Shown in pieces: positions 8,310 to 16,149 of a stretch of 44,716 bases of DNA (positions are counted from its first letter, which is position 1; each line of letters begins with the position of its first letter). Origin of the DNA: Bdellovibrionales bacterium (lineage in GTDB: Bacteria > Bdellovibrionota > UBA2428); contig JAFEAR010000129.1 in NCBI GenBank assembly GCA_018266335.1, positions 1 through 44,716 on the forward strand. The letters are read 5' to 3'. The position numbers were made by a program, and so were the translations under genes. Below the pieces are notes generated by a model, which had not been told where the DNA came from, did no database searches, and saw nothing but the letters and a program-made list of their open reading frames with translations.

Positions 8310-9905
8310 ATGACTTTTGAAGAGCTAGGCCTGTCCGAAAATTTTGCCCAACGCCTTGCTCAAATGGGTGTTAAGGAGCCTACTCCGATCCAAGCGGAAG
8401 TCTTTAAGCCCATCGTAAGTGGACAATCGGTTTTGGGTTTGTCCAAAACGGGAACGGGCAAGACCTTTGCTTTTCTTTGCCCCCTAGTTCAGAAATTTTC
8501 TTCCACAGAAATTAAGTCGAACGTGCGCGGCATTGTTTTGGTTCCGACTCGGGAACTGGCCGTACAGGTGGGCCGCGACTTGTCGCAATTGACGGGTACG
8601 GAACAGAAGTCGGCAGTGATCGTTGGTGGCGAGCCGGAAGAAATGCAGATCCAACTGTGCCGTTCTGCCACTTGGGTTATTGCAACGCCCGGACGTCTGT
8701 TTGATTTGTTGAAGCGGTCAATGATTGACGTCAGTCAGGCCGAAGCGATTGTTTTCGACGAAGCTGACCGGCTGCTGGACATGGGCTTTATCGACGAAAT
8801 TCGCGGCATCATGAAGCTGCTGCCGCGCTCTATGCAAATGTGTTTCTTCTCGGCAACACTTCACTTCGGTGTGGACGAGATGGCCTATGAATTTGGCGCC
8901 GAATGTTTCCGTTTCGGCCAAGAAGAACCCATGGTCACGGTGGAGGGGTTGGATCACCGCGTGGCTTTCGTAGGGGATAATGAAAAGTTTCATGCCCTGG
9001 TCTGGTACATCGCCTCGCAGGGCAAAGCTCGCGGAATAGTATTCTCTAACTACCGCGAAAAAGTGCACGAGATTGCTGGCCGGTTGAATGGCTTGGGTTG
9101 CGATGCGGCCAGTTTGACAGCTCAACTCACGCAAGGTGCGCGCACGCGCATCATGCAAGAATTTCGCGAGGGCAAGGTGCAGGTGTTGCTGGCCTCGGAC
9201 TTGGCGGCGCGTGGGTTGGATGTTTTTGATATCGACTATGTGGTGAACTACGATTTGCCGGAAGATCCGGCAAGTTATGTGCACCGTGTGGGACGTACCG
9301 CGCGCGCGGGACGGGCTGGACAGGCTCTTTCCTTTGTTGGTTTTGAAGATTCTTTTCGCTTAGAGCGACTAGAAAAATATTTAGGCAAGCCGGTGGATCG
9401 TTTTCAGATTCCCGTCGAAGCACTTGAGGGGCGCTTGCACCGATTTAAGCCCACGGCGAATCCGAATGCGCAGGAATATACGCCGCGCCAGGAGCGCGAA
9501 GGGGGCCGTGGTGGTCGAGGAGCTTCTGCGCGTGGACGTTCTCATGGCGCTGATGCCCGTCAGGGGGCTCCGCGTGAACATCGTCCTTCTATGACACCTC
9601 GTCCGGCAGCTTCAGTTACGCACGCGCCGAAGCGCGCTCCAGAAAAATTATCGTGGATGCAAAAAGTTTCGCGTTTCTTTAAGGGCTTGCTAGGGACCAA
9701 ACCCGCCGCGCACGCTGCGACTTCGGCTCGCGAAGGATCGGGGTCAGTCTCCCGACCTGCCTCCGCCTCCACGCCGGGGCGTAGCGGTGGTGGGCGACGC
9801 GGTTCCCGAGGCCCCCGTCGACCGGGCGGAGTTTCTTCCGCGGCGTCGACGTCGCCGCGCCGGGGATCCCGCCCCCCGCGAGGACGCGGACGTCCCTCCG
9901 GTTGA
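8310..9905 (+). CDS. rhlE: DEAD-box ATP-dependent RNA helicase, RhlE-like
   Basis: This helicase remodels RNA in decay or ribosome assembly. The core spans residues 1-370 with every motif in order: a Q motif ending in PTPIQ (24-28), Walker A SKTGTGKT (45-52), PTRELA, TPGR, DEAD (150-153), SAT (181-183), ARGLDV and HRVGRTARAGRAG. The tail of about 160 residues is rich in Arg, Gly, Ser and Pro. It carries one ordered-looking island, WMQKVSRFFKGLLG, which could form an amphipathic helix. ATG 8310 fits the family start, though a TTG at 8274 has a stronger purine-rich leader. The last 162 bases run antisense to the end of pcnB. Confidence 0.93.
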   Translation: MTFEELGLSENFAQRLAQMGVKEPTPIQAEVFKPIVSGQSVLGLSKTGTGKTFAFLCPLVQKFSSTEIKSNVRGIVLVPTRELAVQVGRDLSQLTGTEQKSAVIVGGEPEEMQIQLCRSATWVIATPGRLFDLLKRSMIDVSQAEAIVFDEADRLLDMGFIDEIRGIMKLLPRSMQMCFFSATLHFGVDEMAYEFGAECFRFGQEEPMVTVEGLDHRVAFVGDNEKFHALVWYIASQGKARGIVFSNYREKVHEIAGRLNGLGCDAASLTAQLTQGARTRIMQEFREGKVQVLLASDLAARGLDVFDIDYVVNYDLPEDPASYVHRVGRTARAGRAGQALSFVGFEDSFRLERLEKYLGKPVDRFQIPVEALEGRLHRFKPTANPNAQEYTPRQEREGGRGGRGASARGRSHGADARQGAPREHRPSMTPRPAASVTHAPKRAPEKLSWMQKVSRFFKGLLGTKPAAHAATSAREGSGSVSRPASASTPGRSGGGRRGSRGPRRPGGVSSAASTSPRRGSRPPRGRGRPSG

Positions 9906-11159
9906 GTGGGCGTGCGGCACGTGTAGTTTGAGGCTGCCGGCCTTGACGAGCCAGAGCGGTTCCCAATTTTTCCAGCACTCGCGGAATTCGCTGGAGCCAG
10001 CGTCCGCAAGAATTTTCAGTACGTAGAAGGTTGAAACGAGCGAACCGATGCTGCGAGCATCGCCGCCGAGCAGACGTGTGGCGTGTTGTGCGGTGGGGTC
10101 GCGGAGAATGCGGGCCAGTACACCTCGGATTTTGTGAATTTCTTCTTTTTCCGCCTTAGAAACTTTGAAGTCTTCTTCGATGGCTTGCAGCGACGAAGTT
10201 GCTCCCGGTTGGTGACGGTGGCTCTCGGGAATGTCGTACAGAAACAAAGCAAGTAGCGGCGCTGAGTTTTTCGGATGTGGCCACGGAGTTAATCGCACTG
10301 CGCGGGCGCGTTCCATGATGTGCTCTTCAGCGTTTTTGTGGTGCTTGAGATAATTGTCGAAGGCGGGACTAACGTGTTTCCAAATGCCGAGTTTTCTGGA
10401 TTCCTCGAGAACTCGTTCGGCACTGCCTTCGCGGAAAATTTTGATAATTTCCTCGCGAATGCGCTCTTTCTTGGCCTCGGCTAGGTGGGGAATGGCGGCG
10501 ACGAGCGCGGCCTCGGTGCTTTTCTCCATTTTGAGACCGGCGCGTGCGATGAAGCGGAGTGCGCGGAAAATACGAATGGGATCTTCTTTGAATCGAACCG
10601 TGGGGTCGCCAATAACGCGCAAGACCCTTTGATTAATGTCATTCATCCCGCCCACCAGGTCTACGATTTTGCCCTTAATGGGGTCGAGGAAAAGCGCGTT
10701 AATGGTGAAGTCGCGTCGGCGCGCATCTTCGAGGGCGCTGCCAAAAACGTTTTCGTTGACCACGCCGTTTACGAGAATCGGATCTCGGCGGAAGGTGGTG
10801 ATTTGGTATTCTTTTTCGGCCGAAGCTTCGAAATCGACCGGAAAAATATGGCTCAGTGGCACTTGGGGCATTTCGTGCGCGCGCCAGCGACGTTTCGCGA
10901 CCACGATACGGAATCGTTTGCCGATAATGAAAGAACGCTTGATGATGGCTTTGACCTGTTGGGGAGTTGCTTGGGTAGCGATATCGAAATCTTTGGGGGC
11001 CTTGCGCAAAAGCACATCCCGCACGCAGCCCCCGACGAGATAGGTCTCGAAGCCGGCGCGAGCCAGCTGCTCCACGATATTTACGGCGTCGGGATCCAGA
11101 AGCCGACGGTAATCCGAAGGAAGAGAGAGTTTCTTTTTTTTGAAAAGCCAGGACAGCAT
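9744..11159 (-). CDS. pcnB: Poly(A) polymerase I
   Basis: This enzyme adds 3' poly(A) tails that mark RNA for decay. The nucleotidyltransferase signature YLVGGCVRDVLLRK with catalytic DFDIAT is near residues 40-62, followed by RRDFTINAL and RFKEDPIRIFRALRF. IIGKRFRIVVAKR is the stretch that separates bacterial poly(A) polymerases from CCA-adding enzymes. The C-terminus, from about residue 415, is a disordered Arg/Gly/Ser/Thr-rich tail encoded antisense to the helicase tail. It starts at ATG 11159 and is last in a minus-strand run. Confidence 0.92.
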   Translation of the reverse strand: MLSWLFKKKKLSLPSDYRRLLDPDAVNIVEQLARAGFETYLVGGCVRDVLLRKAPKDFDIATQATPQQVKAIIKRSFIIGKRFRIVVAKRRWRAHEMPQVPLSHIFPVDFEASAEKEYQITTFRRDPILVNGVVNENVFGSALEDARRRDFTINALFLDPIKGKIVDLVGGMNDINQRVLRVIGDPTVRFKEDPIRIFRALRFIARAGLKMEKSTEAALVAAIPHLAEAKKERIREEIIKIFREGSAERVLEESRKLGIWKHVSPAFDNYLKHHKNAEEHIMERARAVRLTPWPHPKNSAPLLALFLYDIPESHRHQPGATSSLQAIEEDFKVSKAEKEEIHKIRGVLARILRDPTAQHATRLLGGDARSIGSLVSTFYVLKILADAGSSEFRECWKNWEPLWLVKAGSLKLHVPHAHSTGGTSASSRGAGSPARRRRRRGRNSARSTGASGTASPTTATPRRGGGGRSGD

Positions 11160-11244
11160 TTAGGTGTCCGAGCCCGCAGCAAGAGAATAAGCCAGCAAAA
11201 ACATTCAATAACGGACATAATGCGTTCGGGGGCCGTCGTCGAGG

Positions 11245-11862
11245 TCACTTGCGAAGAGAGGCTGGGACATCCATATCTTCACCGATAGTCAGATATGGAA
11301 GACCATCGTAGTCGAAGCCGACTCGATGTTTGCCCAAAATTTCGCGGGCTTCCGTGGCGTAACGTTCTAGGGTGACGCAGAGCTTTTCTAGGGGAACTTC
11401 CATATAGCTAGGAAGGTAGGGTTGCAGTTTATTTTGGGCCTCTTCGGCTAGGCGAATGACCCCTTTGGGATTGGCATTGAGCACATGATAAAGCGCTGCG
11501 GAGGCTTGAATGAGCCCCTGGTAAAACTTGCGGGCGGGACCGGTCTCGTCCATCCACACGTGTTCCAGAACTTCGTGTGTTTCCCAGTAGTAGCGTCGAT
11601 TAAAGAGGCTGATGGCCTCTACCAGAGCTTCAGGAGCCTCGGTGGAGAGAGGCGTGGTTGATTCGCTGGGAGGATTATCGGGAGGGGCCGCGCGGAGCAG
11701 TTTAAGTATGTGGCCCCGGCAGGATCCTCCGCAAGGGCCAGTGCCTGCACCACACATATCGTAGACCTGAGAAAGGTTTTGCGCTCCCTTGGCAATGGCT
11801 TCCCGTACGCGCGCGGCGGATACGTTGTTGCAATAGCAGAGAACATCTTTATTGGGGGCCAA
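11245..11862 (-). CDS. Fusion of BFD-like [2Fe-2S] domain and DUF309 domain
   Basis: Residues 1-60 resemble a bacterioferritin-associated-ferredoxin-type [2Fe-2S] domain. Cys9 and Cys11 form a CxC pair, and the block GAGTGPCGGSC gives Cys44 and Cys48, with an extra Cys37. Spacing in the second pair is CxxxC rather than the CxxC of Bfd. After a Pro/Ser/Thr linker (about 58-75), residues 80-175 match DUF309, with its RYYWETHEVLEHVW signature. The function of DUF309 is not known. The join suggests a redox or iron-sensing input to the DUF309 helical domain, which is inference. It lies between HD-GYP and pcnB on the same strand. Confidence 0.75.
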   Translation of the reverse strand: MAPNKDVLCYCNNVSAARVREAIAKGAQNLSQVYDMCGAGTGPCGGSCRGHILKLLRAAPPDNPPSESTTPLSTEAPEALVEAISLFNRRYYWETHEVLEHVWMDETGPARKFYQGLIQASAALYHVLNANPKGVIRLAEEAQNKLQPYLPSYMEVPLEKLCVTLERYATEAREILGKHRVGFDYDGLPYLTIGEDMDVPASLRK

Positions 11863-11897
11863 AGTAAGACCAGTCTATCTGACAAGGACGGGGCCTT

Positions 11898-12581
11898 CTA
11901 GGCGGCGATTTTTTGGTCTTGTTCCTGCTCGGCGACGATTCTCTGATGCGTTGCAATGAACGCTTGAACAGCCGCGGGGTCAAACTGGGTGCCGCTGCAG
12001 CGAAGGAGCTCATCGTAGGTTCGGGCAAGATCCAGCTGCTTGCGGTAGACGCGCGTTGACGTCATGGCATCGAAGGTATCTGCCACGAGAATGATGCGAG
12101 AAAAGATGTGGATTTGGTCTCCGGCTTTGGCGTCGGGGTACCCTCGACCGTCGATTCGCTCGTGGTGGCCGCGAATGGGTTCGACTAAGTAAGCGAGGTC
12201 GCTGAAGGTGCTGACGATTTTTCCGGAATCGACTGGATGTAAGCGCATGATGGCGAATTCATCTGAAGTCAGGGGACCGGGCTTCTTAAGTACGCCGTCT
12301 GGACTCATGATTTTACCCACGTCGTGTAAGAGTCCGGTGATATAGAGCTCGACTCGTTCTTGGCTGGAAAGGCCCATGGCCCGGCCAATCCATTGTGAGA
12401 AGTCGGCGACTCGATGACTGTGTCCGTAGGAATAGGGGTCTTTTCTCCAGAGCGCTTCGAGCACGGCGTTCACCTGAGGGTGATTCGTGAGACTGTTCAT
12501 GGCGCTGCGAATGAGGGCGTCTTCGACGTAAGTCGGCTCTGGTCGCGGAATTGGCGGTGGCAAAAGGCCAAGTTTCGACAT
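11898..12581 (-). CDS. HD-GYP domain protein (putative cyclic-di-GMP phosphodiesterase)
   Basis: The 227-residue protein is almost only an HD-GYP domain, which hydrolyses cyclic di-GMP. Visible elements are HSHRVADF, the metal-binding LLHDVGK, RLHPVDSGKI, the defining HHERIDGRGYP segment, and IILVADTFDAMTS. No receiver, PAS or membrane segment is present, so input must come from a partner. ATG 12581 has AGGGGG upstream. It is followed after 35 bases by the BFD-DUF309 gene. A role in motility or attachment is plausible but inferred. Confidence 0.9.
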   Translation of the reverse strand: MSKLGLLPPPIPRPEPTYVEDALIRSAMNSLTNHPQVNAVLEALWRKDPYSYGHSHRVADFSQWIGRAMGLSSQERVELYITGLLHDVGKIMSPDGVLKKPGPLTSDEFAIMRLHPVDSGKIVSTFSDLAYLVEPIRGHHERIDGRGYPDAKAGDQIHIFSRIILVADTFDAMTSTRVYRKQLDLARTYDELLRCSGTQFDPAAVQAFIATHQRIVAEQEQDQKIAA

Positions 12582-12681
12582 ACGTCCCCCTGAATGAGAT
12601 TTTAGGGGATGGAATGACGCCCTGTATAATTAATTTGTTATGTGTTAAGTTTCTTCTTAAAAATCAATAAATTTCAAATAA

Positions 12682-13305
12682 TTAGCATCCATCGCTTTGG
12701 TAAATAATGGTGTCTGCGTCGTAGGTGGTTCCACGGTCAACAAGGGAAGCTGCAGGAGAGGTGTCCTTAATTTCGATGCTGCTCAAGGAGTCCGTCGTGT
12801 AGTTGGCTTCGATAACGTAACTGAACGTGAGTGCGCCGGATAAGAGTCCTGACCCGGTGAGTGATTGAGAGCTTAGGGTGAATTTGGCCGGAAGTGAGGG
12901 AACTGATCCCCCACTCGAAATAATGTCCTCTACTCGAATGTTGAGCACTAGCCCGGCTTGACCGTTGAGGGTGAGCGTTTCGCCGCAGGCTTTGACGGCG
13001 CAGGCGTTGAAGGTCACGTTGGAGATGGGAATGCCGTCTGGATTGTCCTGGATATATTCAGACAGACGGCTGGGGTCGGTGATGCTCGGAATATCTGGCA
13101 AGCTGTAAGAGATGGTGCCGTCGGCCGAGGTCTTGCCGCATGCAAAGCTTACGCTAGTGGATCCACTTTCGTGGGAAGCGTAGGATGTGATGGCGTCGGC
13201 CATGATCGTTTGGATGGCTGTGGCCACCTGAGCTTGGTGCGAGACTCCGCCGCAGGCGCCGAGGCTCAAGACGCCAAGAATCGGTAGCGGCAGAAAGCGT
13301 GACAT
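12682..13305 (-). CDS. Putative lipoprotein, unknown function
   Basis: The protein is not recognised. From ATG 13305, with GGAG six bases upstream, it has a lipoprotein signal MSRFLPLPILGVLSLGAC with Cys at residue 18. The mature part is rich in Ser, Thr and Gly, with four further Cys residues including a C-terminal one, and alternating polar/hydrophobic stretches that suggest beta structure. A longer reading from 13344 would bury the signal. It precedes the HD-GYP gene on the same strand by 100 bases, an AT-rich gap that may hold a promoter for HD-GYP. Confidence 0.75.
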   Translation of the reverse strand: MSRFLPLPILGVLSLGACGGVSHQAQVATAIQTIMADAITSYASHESGSTSVSFACGKTSADGTISYSLPDIPSITDPSRLSEYIQDNPDGIPISNVTFNACAVKACGETLTLNGQAGLVLNIRVEDIISSGGSVPSLPAKFTLSSQSLTGSGLLSGALTFSYVIEANYTTDSLSSIEIKDTSPAASLVDRGTTYDADTIIYQSDGC

Positions 13306-13379
13306 AGTTGACTCCATCATCCGGATTTTTCTCGAAAAAGGCAATTGTCGGCAGAGTTTGTTGACGATAAGTTGTACGA

Positions 13380-13898
13380 ATGACGTCTAAACGTTGGCTC
13401 GGTTGTTTGGCTATCTTGGCTTTAACGGCCTGCTCCCGGAAAAAAAATCAGGATCCCCAGATTTTCTTTGGGGAATGTCGTTTGCAGGTGGAATCAAAAA
13501 CGGCGGGTGCCGACATCATCATCGATGGCATTGCGGCTGGGCACGGTACAGTTCAGGTGCAAATCCCTTGTGGGGAGAAGCAGATTCGCGTCGTCAAAGG
13601 TGGGTACATTCCCTACGAATCCTACGTTCCCGTGACCGTAGAACAACCGATCAAAGTGACCGTTGAGCTTGAGCGTCACAAGAATATTCGTGACTACGCG
13701 CTTTCCTCTGAACTTGTGGAACAGGTTCGCAAGGGACGTAAGTTGAACAATCCCTGGATTGAAAATGCTAAGGCCGATGAACCCGATCCCGATGCGGAAG
13801 CTCCGGTTGCTGCGGCGGCTGCCGCAACTGCACCGGGGGCCGCTGCGGGAGCTACGGCCTCGGGTGCTTTCAGCACGAACGTCGAAGACTGGCGCTAA
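13380..13898 (+). CDS. PEGA-domain lipoprotein
   Basis: This small envelope lipoprotein has a signal ending in LTAC (Cys18). Residues 33-97 form a PEGA-type beta domain, seen in LQVESKTAGADIIIDG, then GHGTVQVQIPCGEKQIRVVKGGY and a closing strand of charged and aromatic residues. PEGA domains are found on bacterial surface proteins and are thought to bind ligands or cell-wall material. The last third is low complexity, Ala/Pro/Gly-rich. It diverges from the lipoprotein at 12682-13305 across 74 bases and is the first gene of a plus-strand trio. Confidence 0.8.
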   Translation: MTSKRWLGCLAILALTACSRKKNQDPQIFFGECRLQVESKTAGADIIIDGIAAGHGTVQVQIPCGEKQIRVVKGGYIPYESYVPVTVEQPIKVTVELERHKNIRDYALSSELVEQVRKGRKLNNPWIENAKADEPDPDAEAPVAAAAAATAPGAAAGATASGAFSTNVEDWR

Positions 13899-13919
13899 TC
13901 TTGCTGGGGCATCCCCAGG

Positions 13920-14759
13920 ATGTCCCCGATTTCTAATTTTGTAGAGGCTTTTCATTTTCTGACGGCGGCTATTGTCGATGCTCCGGCTCGTCGCCTTGTT
14001 TTGCTTTCGTCGCTGGGCGAGGGCGGAGCTTTTCAGTACTTGATGAGCCGAGACTTTCGGACCTTGGGCGTGGTGCATTTACTAGTGCTCTCGGGTTCTC
14101 AGGTGCAGGAGTTGGCAAGTGCTTCGCGGCGGATGCTCCTTTGTTTTTTACCTAGGCATTGGGGCGAAGAGCTTAAGTCCCTGCTTTGTTGTTTGTTTTT
14201 GGTGGGTGGCTTGGTGACGTTTGCTAGCGCTGCGTTTTGGCCGCCGCCGCTGACTCGCGCGGCCTTCGTTCTTCTGGTTCGCTGGGCCTTTCCCCGTTGG
14301 AGCGAAGTGCTGGTGTGGGTGGGGGCCTTGGGGCTACAGGTGGCAATTTTTCCTCAGCATTTGGGGGCATTAGGATTTTACCTTTCTTGGGGGGCCTCGT
14401 TGACCCTGGCGGTGGCTAGGGTTTTTCGTTGGGGCTTCGTGTTGCGGGCGACCGTGGTCACCGTGCTTTGTGAGTGTTTGGCCGTAACGCTCTTAGGAAC
14501 AAATTTTCCGACGTGGAGGCAGAGCCTTTTGGCAGTGCTGAGCAATATTGGCATTGGCTGGCTCTTCGAAGCGCTCTTAATGCCCCTATCGGGTTGGGCG
14601 TTGGCGGGATCCTGGGCAATGGCGCTGGCCGAACTACTAGGGCTGAGGTCCGGGAGTGCGGTTTTGCGCGGGGTGCGGAGTTGTTGGGCCCCCCTGGCGG
14701 AAGGGAGTGCGCTGCTGGTTCTTGTTGCGGTGAGAGCCTTCAGGTATATTGGCCTTTAA
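13920..14759 (+). CDS. Short ComEC-type competence membrane domain protein
   Basis: The 279-residue polytopic protein carries the ComEC signature LGVVHLLVLSGSQV near residue 43, the counterpart of GLxHLLAISGLHV, followed by a helix with PPPLTRAAFVLLVRWAF that matches the conserved PxxRA block. ComEC forms the DNA channel in natural transformation and normally has 700-800 residues, with an OB-fold and a metallo-beta-lactamase domain. Here only the central membrane domain is present, with no frameshifted remainder nearby. It is a reduced paralogue or a channel with separate partners. It overlaps the next gene by one base (TAATG). Confidence 0.7.
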   Translation: MSPISNFVEAFHFLTAAIVDAPARRLVLLSSLGEGGAFQYLMSRDFRTLGVVHLLVLSGSQVQELASASRRMLLCFLPRHWGEELKSLLCCLFLVGGLVTFASAAFWPPPLTRAAFVLLVRWAFPRWSEVLVWVGALGLQVAIFPQHLGALGFYLSWGASLTLAVARVFRWGFVLRATVVTVLCECLAVTLLGTNFPTWRQSLLAVLSNIGIGWLFEALLMPLSGWALAGSWAMALAELLGLRSGSAVLRGVRSCWAPLAEGSALLVLVAVRAFRYIGL

Positions 14760-14926
14760 TGAACCTGAAGGAAAAGATTGTCGCAGTTTTGGAAGAACGG
14801 TCCTTTGAAATTCGTGAAGGTGCTTCAAAAATGCAAGCGGTGGAATCCACCGACTTCGAACAGATTGCGCTCGATATCATCGAGATTTTGACCCGTGACT
14901 ACGGCGTTGAAGTCGAAGAAAAATAA
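14759..14926 (+). CDS. Small conserved-looking protein, 55 residues
   Basis: ATG 14759 shares its A with the stop codon of the ComEC-like gene (TAATG), a classic coupled junction. The product is acidic and probably helical, with a Phe/Ile/Leu heptad-like pattern (FEQIALDIIEILTRDYGVEV). No signal peptide, Cys or known motif is seen. A strong terminator hairpin starts 25 bases after its stop, which supports it as the true last gene of the unit. Function unknown. Confidence 0.65.
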   Translation: MNLKEKIVAVLEERSFEIREGASKMQAVESTDFEQIALDIIEILTRDYGVEVEEK

Positions 14927-14945
14927 ATTTTTCAATTTGAAATAG

Positions 14946-14987
14946 AAAAAGGCACCACCTTCGCTCCTGCGAGGGCGGTGCCTTTTT
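14946..14987. terminator. Bidirectional intrinsic terminator
   Basis: Bases 14951-14964 pair with 14969-14982 (GGCACC with GGTGCC at the base, TCGC with GCGA at the top), with one mismatch and one G-U pair. The arms are flanked by AAAAA at 14946-14950 and TTTTT at 14983-14987. It can therefore stop both the plus-strand ComEC-like unit and the minus-strand flagellin gene. Confidence 0.92.
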
Positions 14988-15017
14988 GTTTACTGACTAG
15001 GGCTCAATTCACTCGGA

Positions 15018-15851
15018 TCAGCCGAGGAGTTTGAGGGCCACGGCCGTGCTCTGGTTCGCTTGCGCCAACACCGAGATGCCCGACTGGAGCATGATGTTGG
15101 TACGAGCGAGTTCAGCGGATTCCGCAGCTACGTCGGCATCGCGAATACGGCTCTTAGCGGCCGAGAGGTTCTCGATCGCGACTTCCGTGTTGTTGATGGT
15201 CGAGTTCAAACGGTTCTGCAAAGCGCCCAAGTGTGCGCGGTTGCTGTTCAGAACGATGAGCGATCCGTCGAGCTTCGCGAGCGATTCCTGAGCTTTTTCT
15301 TTTTGGTTAACAGAGATGTCTGAAAGGCCTAGGGCACCGGTCGAAACGTCCGTCAACGCAGGGTTGTACGAGATGCGATCGAGGAAAGCGTCGTTCTTGA
15401 TACCGATTTGGAAATCAAGCTGTTTGCCCTGACCGTTCAGGAGCTTGGTTCCGTTGTACTCGGTACCCTGCGCGATACGTTCCATTTCGCTCTTGAGCTG
15501 CTGTGCTTCGCGATCGAGGTAGGTGCGCTCTTTTTCGCCGATCGTGTCGGACGCGGCCTGAACGCTCAACTCACGCAGACGTTGGATCATGTTGGATACT
15601 TCGTTCATGCCACCTTCGGCGACCTGAATGAACGAGATACCGTCCTGCGCGTTCCGGTTGGATTGCTTGAAGCTCCGGATAGAACCACCGAGGTTCTCGC
15701 TGATCGCTAAGCCGGCGGCATCATCGGCGGATTTGTTGATCCGCTGACCCGACGACAGTCGCTCAGACGCGGTTGCCATCGACAACTGCGTCCCGCGCAA
15801 GTTGCGTTGCGCGTTGATGGACATCATGTTCGTGTTAATTCTCAAACCCAT
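15018..15851 (-). CDS. fliC: Flagellin
   Basis: This is the filament subunit, 277 residues, near the minimal size for flagellins and like the short flagellins of Bdellovibrio-type bacteria. The N-terminal D0/D1 domain begins MGLRINTN and contains SSGQRINKSADDAAGLAIS. The C-terminal D1/D0 domain contains NSTINNTEVAIENLSAAKSR and ends in the hydrophobic LAQANQSTAVALKLLG. The variable D2/D3 region is nearly absent. ATG 15851 has a perfect AGGAGG (15860-15865) eight bases upstream. A structured leader and a sigma-28-like promoter precede it. No other flagellar gene is in the window. Confidence 0.97.
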   Translation of the reverse strand: MGLRINTNMMSINAQRNLRGTQLSMATASERLSSGQRINKSADDAAGLAISENLGGSIRSFKQSNRNAQDGISFIQVAEGGMNEVSNMIQRLRELSVQAASDTIGEKERTYLDREAQQLKSEMERIAQGTEYNGTKLLNGQGKQLDFQIGIKNDAFLDRISYNPALTDVSTGALGLSDISVNQKEKAQESLAKLDGSLIVLNSNRAHLGALQNRLNSTINNTEVAIENLSAAKSRIRDADVAAESAELARTNIMLQSGISVLAQANQSTAVALKLLG

Positions 15852-16143
15852 AACAAAAGCCTCCTAATTGCTTTTGACCTGGGTCATCCTGACAGGTCCC
15901 GCTATCAACCGTGATATGCGGGGAGCATCCGTGCTCGCGTTAACTAATCACTCTGCTGCCACCATGGCGCAGAGATAGTTACAAACTAAAATGCGGACCA
16001 AATTGTAAGTGAAGTTTCGTAACGGGAGAGCTGTCTGTAAAAGACAACACCATACTGCATCCGTGCAGCTCTCATCCGTGACGGGCTTTCGAGGAGAAAT
16101 CCTATCTCGCCCTATTCGTCGGCGCGCAATCATAGGCGCCGAT
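15852..16143 (-). promoter_or_regulatory. Structured flagellin mRNA leader with GGA-loop hairpins
   Basis: This gene-free stretch of about 290 bases is the 5' leader of the flagellin mRNA. In minus-strand sense, GGA sits in hairpin loops at 15876-15898 (GTCA-GGA-TGAC on a longer stem), 15923-15936 (GAGCA-CGGA-TGCTC), 16055-16068 (CTGCA-CGGA-TGCAG), 16072-16081 (a weak three-pair stem around CGGA) and 16094-16108 (GAGA-TAGGATT-TCTC). Two other hairpins lie at 15898-15922 and 15951-15974. The repeated ACGGATG and CAGGATG cores resemble CsrA/RsmA binding sites. The proximal one lies 11 bases upstream of the ribosome-binding site. Pairing is seen directly; CsrA binding is inference. Confidence 0.6.
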
Positions 16144-16149
16144 AGAATC

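Noticed and set aside
12623..12650. Promoter for the HD-GYP gene (TATACA with ACTTAA upstream)
   Set aside because: The AT-rich gap is suggestive, but the -35 match is poor and the spacing is only 16 bases, so it was not listed.
13905..13919. CTGGGG-CAT-CCCCAG hairpin before the ComEC-like gene
   Set aside because: Six pairs with a three-base loop and no T run. It may affect translation, but chance in GC-rich DNA is likely.
15948..16133. 61-codon minus-strand frame in the flagellin leader
   Set aside because: No ribosome-binding site and unlikely composition; it overlaps several hairpins that explain the sequence better as RNA structure.
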